A stretch of DNA of 53,317 bases from an uncultured Acidobacteriia bacterium (lineage in GTDB: Bacteria; Acidobacteriota; Terriglobia; Bryobacterales; Bryobacteraceae): positions 1-53,317 of the forward strand of contig CAIKMJ010000017.1 of NCBI GenBank assembly GCA_903828455.1. The letters run 5' to 3'. Both the position numbers and the translations under genes were made by a program. Position 1 is the first letter of the stretch, and each line of letters starts with the position of its first letter. Under the pieces are notes generated by a model. The model saw only the letters and a list, made by a program, of their open reading frames with translations. It was not told where the DNA came from and made no database searches. Of this stretch, positions 43,462 through 53,317 are shown in pieces.

Positions 43462-44042
43462 GCGAGCCCTTCCAGATCCGAGTTGGGAAGATACAGCGCA
43501 ATCACCAGGATCAGCCAGACCAGCGCCAGAAAATGCGAGAGGATGGCCGGCGCGAGGATGTCGCGCCTGCGCGTGTCACTGGCCGCCCAGGTCATCCACG
43601 CCACGCAGCATGCGACCACCACCGCGTGCGCACCGGTCAGCGCGAGGAACGTGCCTCCGAACGTGGTTTCGGGGCCCAGTTTCACCAGCCAGATCAGGCG
43701 TACCCATTCCACTACTTCGAGAAATAAAAACGTGAGCCACGTCGCGATGCCCACAGCAATCCACCGGATCGCCGGTTCCTTGTCGGGAAGTTCCGCCGCG
43801 CGCGACCCCATCTCAAACGTGGCGCTGGCGGCGAAGCCCGCAATCGTCAGCCCGAACACCATGAGCAGAGAGGGGAAGTGAAACGGGCTGGGCCAGTCCG
43901 CGGCCGCCGCGCGCAGGTAAAACATCGCGCCGAGCAGCGCGGCAAAGAACACACCGCAGGCTGCACTCACGAGGATCGCCGCCCGGCGGGCCCGCGTGGC
44001 GCGGTAGCGGCGGAGGTATTCCTGTATCTGCTTCGCCGGCAT
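43458..44042 (-). CDS. Haem-copper oxidase subunit III-like protein (second copy)
   Basis: About 194 residues from the ATG at 44042, five membrane helices. Subunit III pattern: AILVSAACGVFFAALLGAMF at the start, FPSLLMVFGLTIAGFAAS, TWLTFLFLEVVEWVRLIWL, TFGGTFLALTGAHAVVVACC, and the final helix FLALVWLILVIALYLPN. The HxxH-type and E elements of subunit III (TGAHAVVV) are present. It follows the first copy by four bases and precedes the small protein. Confidence 0.85.
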   Translation of the reverse strand: MPAKQIQEYLRRYRATRARRAAILVSAACGVFFAALLGAMFYLRAAAADWPSPFHFPSLLMVFGLTIAGFAASATFEMGSRAAELPDKEPAIRWIAVGIATWLTFLFLEVVEWVRLIWLVKLGPETTFGGTFLALTGAHAVVVACCVAWMTWAASDTRRRDILAPAILSHFLALVWLILVIALYLPNSDLEGLA

Positions 44043-44046
44043 GCTC

Positions 44047-44727
44047 TCAGGCCCAGAATACAAACAGCGCCATGATGCCGAGCCACATCACGTCGAGAAA
44101 ATGCCAGAAGACCGCGCTGACATCCACCCACGTGCGGAAGCGCAAATCGAGTTCCGAGCGCAACGCCCTGTACTCCACGTACCCGACCGCCGCCAGCGCC
44201 GCCACCACGTGCGCCGCATGCGTCCACGTCGTGACATAAAAGAACGCGCTGGCCGGGTTGCCGGCCAGGTAATAGCCGCGATCCGCCAGTTGCTTCCATG
44301 CGATTCCCTGTCCGACGAGGAAGATCGTTCCCAGCAAAGTTCCGAGGGTCCAGAGCCGGTTGAACGTCTGGCGGCGGCCGCGGCGGAGCAACCGGCGGGC
44401 GACGTCGATCGCGATGCTGCTGGCAACCAGCGCCCCCGTATTCCACCAGAGCAGGGCGGGGAGCCCGACGTGGTGCCAGTCGAGCCCGAGGCCCCGCCGG
44501 ATGACCATCGCGCTCACAAAGGAAGCGAACGTCATGGTGCTGGCTATCATCGTGACCACAATGCCGGTCATCGCGCTGCCGCGGGAGTTGTCCGGTTGGG
44601 GCACCCTCGAATCGGAATCGCCGCCGCCGTCGCCGCCGGACGGCAGATCGGGCGGGAGCGGCGGCGTGCCGCCAATATCGGCGAGCGCCGGTTTTGTAGA
44701 CGCCGGTTCTTGAACAGATGCGGGCAA
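44047..44727 (-). CDS. Haem-copper oxidase subunit III-like protein (first copy)
   Basis: About 226 residues. The strong ribosome site GGAGGAGGT is followed six bases later by a TTG at 44727, preferred over an upstream ATG at 44859. The first 45 residues are a disordered Pro/Ser/Asp stretch. Five helices then follow: GIVVTMIASTMTFASFVSAM, LPALLWWNTGALVASSIAI, WTLGTLLGTIFLVGQGIAW, FFYVTTWTHAAHVVAALAAV and VSAVFWHFLDVMWLGIMALF. The THAAHV and WHFLDVMW motifs belong to subunit III. No subunits I or II lie in the window. Confidence 0.87.
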   Translation of the reverse strand: MPASVQEPASTKPALADIGGTPPLPPDLPSGGDGGGDSDSRVPQPDNSRGSAMTGIVVTMIASTMTFASFVSAMVIRRGLGLDWHHVGLPALLWWNTGALVASSIAIDVARRLLRRGRRQTFNRLWTLGTLLGTIFLVGQGIAWKQLADRGYYLAGNPASAFFYVTTWTHAAHVVAALAAVGYVEYRALRSELDLRFRTWVDVSAVFWHFLDVMWLGIMALFVFWA

Positions 44728-44924
44728 AGGTTTACCTCCTCCAGTATCGCTAGTGGCCACGCGCGCCGGGCAACCCGCGATCCGGTACGCCGCCTTCGCC
44801 GCCCGGAAACCTGCCCGATCCCGAAAGAAGGATTGCGGGCGCGGAAGCGGCGGGTTCATAATGGTTACATAGTGCTGATGACCGGTTCGCTGGATTGCTG
44901 TCTGTCTGCCGGAAGGAGAAACGC

Positions 44925-46199
44925 TTGAAGCGCGCTGGTTCAGATGAAACCCTACGTTGTTCTTTTTGTCACAAGAGCCAGGATGTCGTCGGGAAGCTGA
45001 TATCGTCGCCGAGCGACTATCCGCGTGCCTACATCTGCGACGAATGCATCGCGGTCTGCAATTCGATCCTCGAAGACGATAAGCCGGAAAGCACCTCCGC
45101 GGCCTCGGGGAAAATCCCCAAACCTCTGGAGATAAAGGATTTTCTCGATCAATACGTGATCGGCCAGGAGCCCGTCAAGCGCAAGCTGGCGGTGGCGGTT
45201 TACAACCATTCCAAGCGCATCCACATGAACCGGATGCGCAATTCCGAAGTCGAGCTGGCCAAGTCGAACATTCTGCTGATCGGGCCGACCGGTACCGGCA
45301 AGACGCTCATGGCGCAGACGCTGGCCAGGATTCTCGACGTGCCGTTCGCCATCGTGGACGCCACCACGCTGACCGAAGCCGGCTATGTCGGTGAGGACGT
45401 CGAAAACATCATCCTCAAGCTGCTGCAGGCGGCCGATGGCGATGTCCAGAAGTGCCAGCAGGGCATCATCTACATCGACGAAATCGACAAGATCTGCCGC
45501 AAGGATGAGAACCCGTCCATCACGCGCGACGTTTCCGGCGAGGGCGTGCAGCAGGCGCTGCTGAAGATTCTCGAAGGCACGATCGCCAATGTGCCCCCGC
45601 AGGGCGGCCGCAAGCATCCGCATCAGGAATTTACGCCCATCGATACCACGAACATTCTGTTCATCTGCGGCGGCGCGTTTGTGGGCCTCGAAAAGATCAT
45701 CGGCCGGCGCGTGGGCAAGAAGTCGATCGGCTTCCTGACCGAAGAGACCGGGCGCGAGGCGACCAGGACCATCGGCATCAGCGACCGGCGCGACATTGAT
45801 CTTCTGCGGCAGCTGCAGCCGCACGATCTGATCAAGTACGGCTTCATTCCGGAATTCATCGGTCGTCTGCCCGTGGTGGCAACCCTCGAAGACCTCGATA
45901 AAGCGGCCCTGATTCAGATTCTGAGCAAGCCGAAGAACGCCATCATCAAGCAGTACCAGCGGCTGTTCGAATACGAGAACGTGCGGCTCCGCTTCAGTGA
46001 CGATGCGCTGGACGCCATCGCCACGCTGGCGCTCGAACGCAAGGTGGGCGCGCGCGGCCTGCGCATGATCCTCGAAGACCTGATGCTGGACCTGATGTAC
46101 TTCCTGCCGTCCTACAAGAAGGTCAAGGAATTCCAGGTGACGCGCGAGATGGTGCTGACGCAGAAGATCAGCGTCACGCTGCTCGAAAAAGCCGGTTAG
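44925..46199 (+). CDS. clpX: ATP-dependent unfoldase ClpX
   Basis: About 424 residues. ClpX unfolds proteins and feeds them to ClpP, which is not in the window. N-terminal zinc domain CSFCHKSQ...CDECIAVC, Walker [13 protein letters not shown], Walker [12 protein letters not shown], and the pore and sensor regions [19 protein letters not shown] and [16 protein letters not shown]. The TTG at 44925 has GGAAGGAG six bases before it, better than any earlier start. The decayed toxin-antitoxin remnant and lon follow. Confidence 0.97.
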   Translation: MKRAGSDETLRCSFCHKSQDVVGKLISSPSDYPRAYICDECIAVCNSILEDDKPESTSAASGKIPKPLEIKDFLDQYVIGQEPVKRKLAVAVYNHSKRIHMNRMRNSEVELAKSNILLIGPTGTGKTLMAQTLARILDVPFAIVDATTLTEAGYVGEDVENIILKLLQAADGDVQKCQQGIIYIDEIDKICRKDENPSITRDVSGEGVQQALLKILEGTIANVPPQGGRKHPHQEFTPIDTTNILFICGGAFVGLEKIIGRRVGKKSIGFLTEETGREATRTIGISDRRDIDLLRQLQPHDLIKYGFIPEFIGRLPVVATLEDLDKAALIQILSKPKNAIIKQYQRLFEYENVRLRFSDDALDAIATLALERKVGARGLRMILEDLMLDLMYFLPSYKKVKEFQVTREMVLTQKISVTLLEKAG

Positions 46200-46219
46200 C
46201 TTCCGCGCTTGAGAACCGC

Positions 46220-46327
46220 TCAGCGTACGATCGGCACGAGGCGGTAACGGCGGATTACGCGGTGGCGCGTTACCAGCGGAACGCGGTGTAACACGCTCGT
46301 CGCGACAATCAGTTCATCCGCCGGAAG
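46220..46327 (-). pseudogene. VapC-type toxin remnant (PIN domain C-terminus)
   Basis: The last 35 codons of a PIN-domain toxin can be read: LPADELIVATSVLHRVPLVT then RHRVIRRYRLVPIVR. Full VapC proteins have some 130 residues and three or four acidic active-site residues. Here the front 95 residues are gone, and the usual acidic residue after the LVT strand is a histidine. The piece overlaps the end of the antitoxin gene in another frame, so it looks like an internal deletion that joined the antitoxin to the toxin tail. Confidence 0.65.
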
Positions 46328-46530
46328 ACTCCGGTAGTCTCGGCGTCGCCTTTCACGCGAACCTTTCCCTTCATGCTGCCGATGAGGGACGCACAGCCGG
46401 ATCCTTCCGGAATCACCCGGGCCGCCGGTCTGCCGCGCCTGGTGATGACGATTCCTTCGGGACCGGAATGATTCAGCAAGGCGATGCATTGCTTCCTGAA
46501 CATCGTGGCACTCACCCTGATCACTGGCAC
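46309..46530 (-). CDS. Phd/YefM-family antitoxin
   Basis: 73 residues with a GTG start. The N-terminal DNA-binding piece VSATMFRKQCIALLNH and the strand motif GIVITRRGRPAARVIPE match the Phd/YefM family. The C-terminus (SMKGKVRVKGDAETTG) resembles the toxin-binding tail. No complete toxin is adjacent; only the tail of a PIN protein follows. It is probably an orphan antitoxin left by decay. Confidence 0.8.
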   Translation of the reverse strand: MPVIRVSATMFRKQCIALLNHSGPEGIVITRRGRPAARVIPEGSGCASLIGSMKGKVRVKGDAETTGVFRRMN

Positions 46531-46738
46531 GTTTCAGCGGAATGGTCTGGACCACCGGTCATTTCGCAACCCCCTGTCTCAAACCCCAAATTGCATGAAC
46601 CGCCCGCCTCTGTCCGGTCATCAATACAGGTGTAAGTACCCTGGTTAACCTGCGGATATTCCGTCACAGGACCGTGTATTTTGGCTGTTTTGTTTAAACT
46701 GCCTTACAATGGTTTCAGGGTCTGACCACACATCCACC

Positions 46739-49132
<2,394 letters not shown>

Positions 49133-49159
49133 GGGTCCGGTCCGCTTACAAAAACAACA

Positions 49160-49204
49160 AAGCCGCTAAACCGCACGATTCGTTCTCGTGCAGTTTAGCG
49201 GCTT
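49160..49204. terminator. Bidirectional terminator between lon and the YHYH gene
   Basis: A 19-bp stem with one mismatch (AAGCCGCTAAAC / GTTTAGCGGCTT and GCACGA / TCGTGC) has a seven-base loop. It is followed on the plus strand by CTTTATTT and on the minus strand by TGTTGTTTTTG. It lies between two convergent genes. Confidence 0.92.
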
Positions 49205-49234
49205 CTTTATTTACAGCCGCTGTTCGAACCGCGG

Positions 49235-50479
49235 TTACATCACGGTCACGGTCAGATCGTCGGAAACGAACTTGCCGTCCGCGCCCGAAGCGGTAAACGT
49301 GTACTTATACGTGTAGCCGGACTGGCACGCCTTCGTCGCAATCTTCGTCGCGCCGAACTTGCCGATAAACGGAGCGTAGGGGCCCGACGCAATGCCGCAG
49401 CCATCGTTGGCCACCGGATTGGTCGGCTTTTCGTTGTCGCTGCTCTTATAGACCTGCACCGTGGTGGAAGCCCCGGTCGCCGCCGTGCTGCCCCACGAGT
49501 AAATAACCGGCTGTCCGGCCGCCACTTTGATGTTGCCGCCGTTGTTGCCGTTGAGGTAGCCGGAAAGACGCACGTGCGGCGCCGGATACTGTTCGGTCTT
49601 CGTTCCTTCCGGATCGACGAAATTGAACGTATAGCTGCCGTCATCGTTGTAGGTGTAGTTGATGAAGTGGTGCGCCTTGTTCATCGTGTAGTCGAGCGAG
49701 AAGTAATTCGGCCGCGGGATGGTGAAGCCGGTGATCACAGCGCCCGGCAGCATCTTGGTCCAGGTGCGGGCCGCCGCGGTCCACGGCTGCGGCACAATGG
49801 CGTCCTTAATCACTTTCACCACGCCGTGCTCGCCGCCGTTCAGATACGGGAACGTCTTGGTCGAATGGTAGTGGTAAACGCCCTTCGCATCCTTGTGCCC
49901 GTTGTATTCATCGAGGCCGACCGGCGCCTTGCCATCCGGCTCATTGTAGCCATATACGAGGTAGCCATCGAGCGCATACGCGATCGGGTTGCCCTTGCCG
50001 ACCATATCTTCAAGGAAGATCGGCGGCATGTGGTAGTGGTAATCGTCCGCGCGGCCGCAGTGTGCGCCGTACTCGTCGAGTTCGCCGGCCGCAAACGTGT
50101 CCGTCTTGCCGTCGACCTTGATCGGATTGAAAATCGGAATGCCGTTGAGCGCCACCGCGATCGCGCCGCTGAACAGCGCCGAGCGCACGTTCACCGGCTT
50201 ATCGGACCAGACCGGATGTTTGGGAACGCGCCACGCGTTTTCGCCCGTGTAATCCTGCGGGATCGGCACCTGCTGCTGCCACTGCGTGATGCCCACCATC
50301 ATTTTGTGGGTCGGCAGGCCGTTGGATTCGATGTAGTAAAAGTTTTCGTCTTCGTGCCACTTGAAGTAGGACGTTTGCGACGTGCCGCGCTGCGGCGACG
50401 AAACGACCAGCACGGCGAGCAGTGAAGCGGCGCCCGTGAGCCGAAACGCCGTAGCCCTGTTGAAGCGGAGTTTCATCAT
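49235..50479 (-). CDS. Secreted YHYH-domain protein
   Basis: About 414 residues from the ATG at 50479. A signal peptide (FRLTGAASLLAVLVVSSPQ) precedes the YHYH domain (about 60-270): WRVPKHPVWSDKPVNV, DEYGAHCGRADDYHYHMPP, IAYALDGYLVYGYNEPDGK, LDEYNGHKDAKGVYHYH. The double YHYH pieces give the family its name and the histidines look like a metal site. The C-terminal 140 residues are strand-rich, with KVAAGQPVIYSWGSTAATG. It is secreted; the enzymatic role is not established. Confidence 0.9.
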   Translation of the reverse strand: MMKLRFNRATAFRLTGAASLLAVLVVSSPQRGTSQTSYFKWHEDENFYYIESNGLPTHKMMVGITQWQQQVPIPQDYTGENAWRVPKHPVWSDKPVNVRSALFSGAIAVALNGIPIFNPIKVDGKTDTFAAGELDEYGAHCGRADDYHYHMPPIFLEDMVGKGNPIAYALDGYLVYGYNEPDGKAPVGLDEYNGHKDAKGVYHYHSTKTFPYLNGGEHGVVKVIKDAIVPQPWTAAARTWTKMLPGAVITGFTIPRPNYFSLDYTMNKAHHFINYTYNDDGSYTFNFVDPEGTKTEQYPAPHVRLSGYLNGNNGGNIKVAAGQPVIYSWGSTAATGASTTVQVYKSSDNEKPTNPVANDGCGIASGPYAPFIGKFGATKIATKACQSGYTYKYTFTASGADGKFVSDDLTVTVM

Positions 50480-50639
50480 AATATTGTTGGTTTCCTCTGA
50501 ACCGGGAATTTCTTCTGCGCTCCCGACCTTCGGGCAGTGTATCACAACCGGCTGAAACCGATTTTTTCCGCGCCGCCGCCCCCAACGCGCCTCCAGTGAA
50601 CCCCCGGGCCCGCCCGTGGCATCCTGAAATCTGCCTCAC

Positions 50640-51593
50640 ATGGAGCTTCTTCACATGACCGCGGACCGCGGCTACCTGACCCTGTTCGGGCTGGTGTTGT
50701 GCGAAGTCCTCGGCCTGCCCATCCCGGCTGCCCTGGCGCTGATCGCAGCCGGCGCGCTCGCCGCGGCCGGTTCCCTGAGCCCCCTCCTGTGCCTCGCCGC
50801 GGCCATGGCCGCCATGCTGCTCGGCGACAGCCTGATGTACGCCCTCGGCCGCACCACCGGTTGGTGGCTGCTGGGCATTCTCTGCCGGCTCTCACTCCAC
50901 CCGGATTCCTGCATCCTGCGCTCGGCGGACGCTTTCTATAAACGCGGCAAAATGGTGCTGGTCTTCGCGCGCTTTGTCCCCGGCGTCAACACGCTGGCCG
51001 CTCCGCTGGCGGGCAGCATGGTGATGCCGGTGCCGCAGTTTTACCTTTACGACATGGCCGGCGCGGCGCTCTATGCGGGCGGATATTTCGCGCTTGGGTA
51101 TCTGCTCAGCGGCTTCAGCGGCGCGGTGGCCAATGCCTTCCACGCCATCGGTCACTACGTGGGCGCGGCAATGGGCCTCGGCTTCGGCGGCTACCTCGCG
51201 TTTCGTCTGTGGGACTGGAACCGCGCGCGCCCCCGCGGTCCCGTCGTACGCGTGCGGGCCGAGGATGTGGCTGGCCGCATGGGCAGCGTCGCCATCTTCG
51301 ACGTCCGCAGCCACGGTTATTACGACAAAGGCACCACGCGCATCGAAGGCTCCGTCCGGCTCGACCCCTACACCTTGTCCGGCCCGCTGCCCGACTTTCC
51401 CGCCGACAAGCAGATCATCCTTTACTGCACCTGCAACGGAGAAGGCACCAGCGGCCGCGTCGCCCGCTTCCTTTCCGGGCGCGGCACCCAGGCCTACGTG
51501 CTGACCGGCGGGCTCCGCGCCTGGAAAAAGGCCGGCCTCCCGATCGAGCCGGTGCCGGACCACGAAATGGTCTCCCTGCCCACCTTTTCGTAA
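50640..51593 (+). CDS. DedA-family membrane protein with C-terminal rhodanese domain
   Basis: 317 residues. The DedA part (about 1-195) has helices starting FGLVLCEVLGLPIPAALAL, LLGDSLMYALGRTTGWW, FARFVPGVNTLAAPLAGSM and DMAGAALYAGGYFALGYLL, as in the lipid-scramblase DedA/VTT family. The rest is a rhodanese-like domain: SVAIFDVRSHGYYDKG, LYCTCNGEGTSGRVA with the possible active cysteine, and YVLTGGLRAWKKAGLPIE. Sulphur transfer in association with an undecaprenyl-phosphate carrier is possible but unproven. The gene is divergent from the YHYH gene. Confidence 0.9.
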   Translation: MELLHMTADRGYLTLFGLVLCEVLGLPIPAALALIAAGALAAAGSLSPLLCLAAAMAAMLLGDSLMYALGRTTGWWLLGILCRLSLHPDSCILRSADAFYKRGKMVLVFARFVPGVNTLAAPLAGSMVMPVPQFYLYDMAGAALYAGGYFALGYLLSGFSGAVANAFHAIGHYVGAAMGLGFGGYLAFRLWDWNRARPRGPVVRVRAEDVAGRMGSVAIFDVRSHGYYDKGTTRIEGSVRLDPYTLSGPLPDFPADKQIILYCTCNGEGTSGRVARFLSGRGTQAYVLTGGLRAWKKAGLPIEPVPDHEMVSLPTFS

Positions 51594-51748
51594 GCGCCCA
51601 ATTCTGCTCAAACCTGCCGTTCAAACGCGTGAGGCAAACCCGCGGCGCAAACCCGCGGCCCACGGACGGCAAAATTGTGCGACCATAGAGTTGTTCCCCG
51701 ACGTCGCCAAACACTCCTTGCGTTAAATCCCCCTCTGGTGTAGTAAAA

Positions 51749-52309
51749 TTGAAAGCGGAATTCGTTAGAGGTACCAGTCATCCCGAGCAGTTCCCCGCCG
51801 ACGGGCTGCCCGAGGTCGCTTTTCTGGGGAGAAGCAACGTCGGCAAATCCAGCCTCATCAATGCATTGGTCGGACAAAAAGGGCTGGCTTTCACCAGTAA
51901 CACGCCGGGTCGCACGCAGTCGATCAACTTCTATCGCATAGACGGCAAGCTGTACTTCGTGGATCTGCCGGGCTACGGCTACGCGAAGGTGCCCGTCGCT
52001 TCGAAGAACGAGTGGGCGAGGCTCATTGAACACTATTTACAGGAGAGAAGTACACTAAGCATTTCATTCCTGATCCTGGACGCGAGGCGCGGCTGGATGG
52101 AGAAGGATCTCGACCTCAAAATGTGGCTCGAATCCCGCAACCACCCCTACTTCGTCATTGCCTCCAAGATCGACAAACTGAACCAAAAGGAAGAGCGGCA
52201 AAGCCTGCAGGCCATTCGCGAGCATGCCGAGCCGCTGCCTTTCTCGGCCGTCACTGGCCGGGGAGTGAGGGAAATTTGGCAAGCGATAACGAAAACACAC
52301 CAACGGTAA
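51749..52309 (+). CDS. engB: Ribosome-biogenesis GTPase EngB (YihA/YsxC)
   Basis: 186 residues. G1 [13 protein letters not shown]2 [13 protein letters not shown]3 [13 protein letters not shown]4 ASKIDKL. It works in assembly of the large ribosomal subunit. The TTG at 51749 gives the usual N-terminus ([19 protein letters not shown]). TAAAAT and TTGCGT boxes lie so close upstream that the start codon touches the -10-like sequence. The start of rho overlaps its last 34 bases in another frame. Confidence 0.96.
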   Translation: MKAEFVRGTSHPEQFPADGLPEVAFLGRSNVGKSSLINALVGQKGLAFTSNTPGRTQSINFYRIDGKLYFVDLPGYGYAKVPVASKNEWARLIEHYLQERSTLSISFLILDARRGWMEKDLDLKMWLESRNHPYFVIASKIDKLNQKEERQSLQAIREHAEPLPFSAVTGRGVREIWQAITKTHQR

Positions 52310-53317
52310 ATACACCGATCGACACACCGCCTCAGGAGCAACCGGCTGCTGAGAAGCCGGTCGAACGTCCCGCCCGGGAAGCTTCGGCCGAAAAGACAGT
52401 TTCCGAAAGGGCTTCAATGGAAAGGACGGACGATAACGCCTCTCGTCCGCCGAAGCCGGCCCACAAGCCTCACCGCCCCGCCGACGGGCAGCAGGCGGCA
52501 AAGCCGGCAGAAGGCCAACAGGCAGCGAAACCCGCCGACGGACAACAGGCCGCAAAGCCTGCCGATGCTCCCAAAGCAGATGCAGCCCCGGTTGCGCAGC
52601 CGAACGGACAGGCCGCCGCGCCGCCCGCCTCTGGCGAAGCCGCCGAAGGTACCGGCGTCGTCATCGGCGGCCCCGGCCACCATCCGCATCAGCAGTTGCA
52701 CCCCGGCCAGCAGCAGCGCCGCAAGGCGCAGGGCAAGCCCGGCCAGGCGCCCACGCTCGATCTGGTCGCGCTCAAGGACATGAGCATTCAGGACCTCAAC
52801 CAGGTCGCTCGTGACATGGGCGTGCAGAATGCCGCCGGCCTCCGCAAACAGGAACTCATCTTCAAGATCCTGCAGACGCAGGCGGAAAAGAGCGGCCTCA
52901 TCTTCTCCGAAGGCGTGCTCGAATGCCTGCCGGACGGCTTCGGCTTCCTGCGCGCTCCCGAGTACAACTATCTGCCGGGTCCCGATGACGTCTACGTTTC
53001 GCCGTCGCAGATCCGCCGCTTCGACCTCCGCACGGGCGATACCGTCTCCGGCCAGATCCGCCCGCCCAAGGAAGGCGAACGTTACTTCGCCCTCATCAAG
53101 GTTGACGCCATCAACTTCGAACCGCCCGAGGAAGCGCGCAACAAGATCTTCTTCGACAACCTGACGCCGCTCTATCCGGATCGCCGCCTGAAGCTCGAAA
53201 CGGTGCGCGACAACTTCTCCGGCCGCGTCATGGATCTGGTCACGCCCATCGGCAAAGGCCAGCGCGGTCTCATCGTCGCGCCGCCCCGCACCGGTAAGAC
53301 GATGCTCCTCCAGAACA
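52276..53317 (+). CDS. rho: Transcription termination factor Rho (3' end beyond the window)
   Basis: 347 codons are visible. The frame starts at a TTG at 52276 with GAGGG five bases before it, overlapping engB; an ATG at 52417 is an alternative. The first 165 residues are a disordered Pro/Ala/Gln/His-rich extension with PADGQQAAK repeats. Rho proper starts near [20 protein letters not shown]. The RNA-binding cold-shock domain has [20 protein letters not shown] and [18 protein letters not shown], and the Walker A is [16 protein letters not shown]. The window ends just after it. Confidence 0.96.
   Translation, partial: MASDNENTPTVNTPIDTPPQEQPAAEKPVERPAREASAEKTVSERASMERTDDNASRPPKPAHKPHRPADGQQAAKPAEGQQAAKPADGQQAAKPADAPKADAAPVAQPNGQAAAPPASGEAAEGTGVVIGGPGHHPHQQLHPGQQQRRKAQGKPGQAPTLDLVALKDMSIQDLNQVARDMGVQNAAGLRKQELIFKILQTQAEKSGLIFSEGVLECLPDGFGFLRAPEYNYLPGPDDVYVSPSQIRRFDLRTGDTVSGQIRPPKEGERYFALIKVDAINFEPPEEARNKIFFDNLTPLYPDRRLKLETVRDNFSGRVMDLVTPIGKGQRGLIVAPPRTGKTMLLQN
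52477..52557 (+). repeat. 27-bp in-frame tandem repeat in the rho extension
   Basis: Three 27-base units encode [18 protein letters not shown] and PADGQQAAK. Codons differ between the copies while the amino acids are kept, which suggests selection on the protein rather than recent slippage. Confidence 0.85.

Overview
This window looks like chromosomal DNA of an acidobacterium near Candidatus Solibacter / Bryobacter (order Bryobacterales). The base composition is GC-rich. The secreted protein at 40702-42351 belongs to the family described from Solibacter (TIGR03437-type). A full outer-membrane route is implied by lptD, lspA and lgt. GTG and TTG starts are frequent. The assignment is by family resemblance only. 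No rRNA, tRNA, CRISPR array or prophage was seen.

Layout. 1-334 is a probable insertion-sequence end or contig-edge debris, followed by a 5'-truncated glycosyltransferase overlapping a prepilin peptidase (335-1878). 1964-3381 is an ECF sigma factor, a likely anti-sigma membrane protein and a small periplasmic helical protein. On the minus strand are rpmE, preceded by a highly structured stretch with its own promoter and terminator (3875-4128), and lptD. 6828-10321 holds a zinc-ribbon/RDD membrane protein and a minus-strand run of MscS channel, ROK kinase and histidine phosphatase. 10551-13194 is an unknown protein plus the motA/motB stator pair. 13270-17477 is ileS-lspA-lgt. 18029-21968 is dprA and topA. 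22427-25254 is a MoeA-like molybdopterin-binding protein and two proteins of unknown role.

25341-34161 is a cell-surface polysaccharide locus: rfbA, an RfbC-like epimerase, three glycosyltransferases, a DUF3108 protein, a glycosyltransferase-methyltransferase fusion, and an ABC-2 export permease with an unusual N-terminal beta-sandwich-like domain. Its ATPase is not here. A pirin and a GH63-type glycoside hydrolase follow, then a small secreted protein behind a 13-bp repeat array, deoB-tpiA, the Solibacter-type secreted protein, a membrane protein with a puzzling start, and a minus-strand cluster of two cytochrome-oxidase-subunit-III-like proteins plus a small membrane protein without subunits I and II.

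44925-49132 holds the protein-quality-control genes clpX and lon, with a decayed Phd/VapC toxin-antitoxin module between them. The window ends with a secreted YHYH protein, a DedA-rhodanese fusion, engB, and the start of rho with a long repeat-rich N-terminal extension.

Genes often overlap by 1-4 bases, implying translational coupling. Several promoter-like sequences lie only 10-25 bases before the start codon, suggesting short-leader mRNAs. The stretches most deserving follow-up are the structured element upstream of rpmE, the in-frame UGA before the membrane protein at 42569, the decayed toxin, and the permease fusion.
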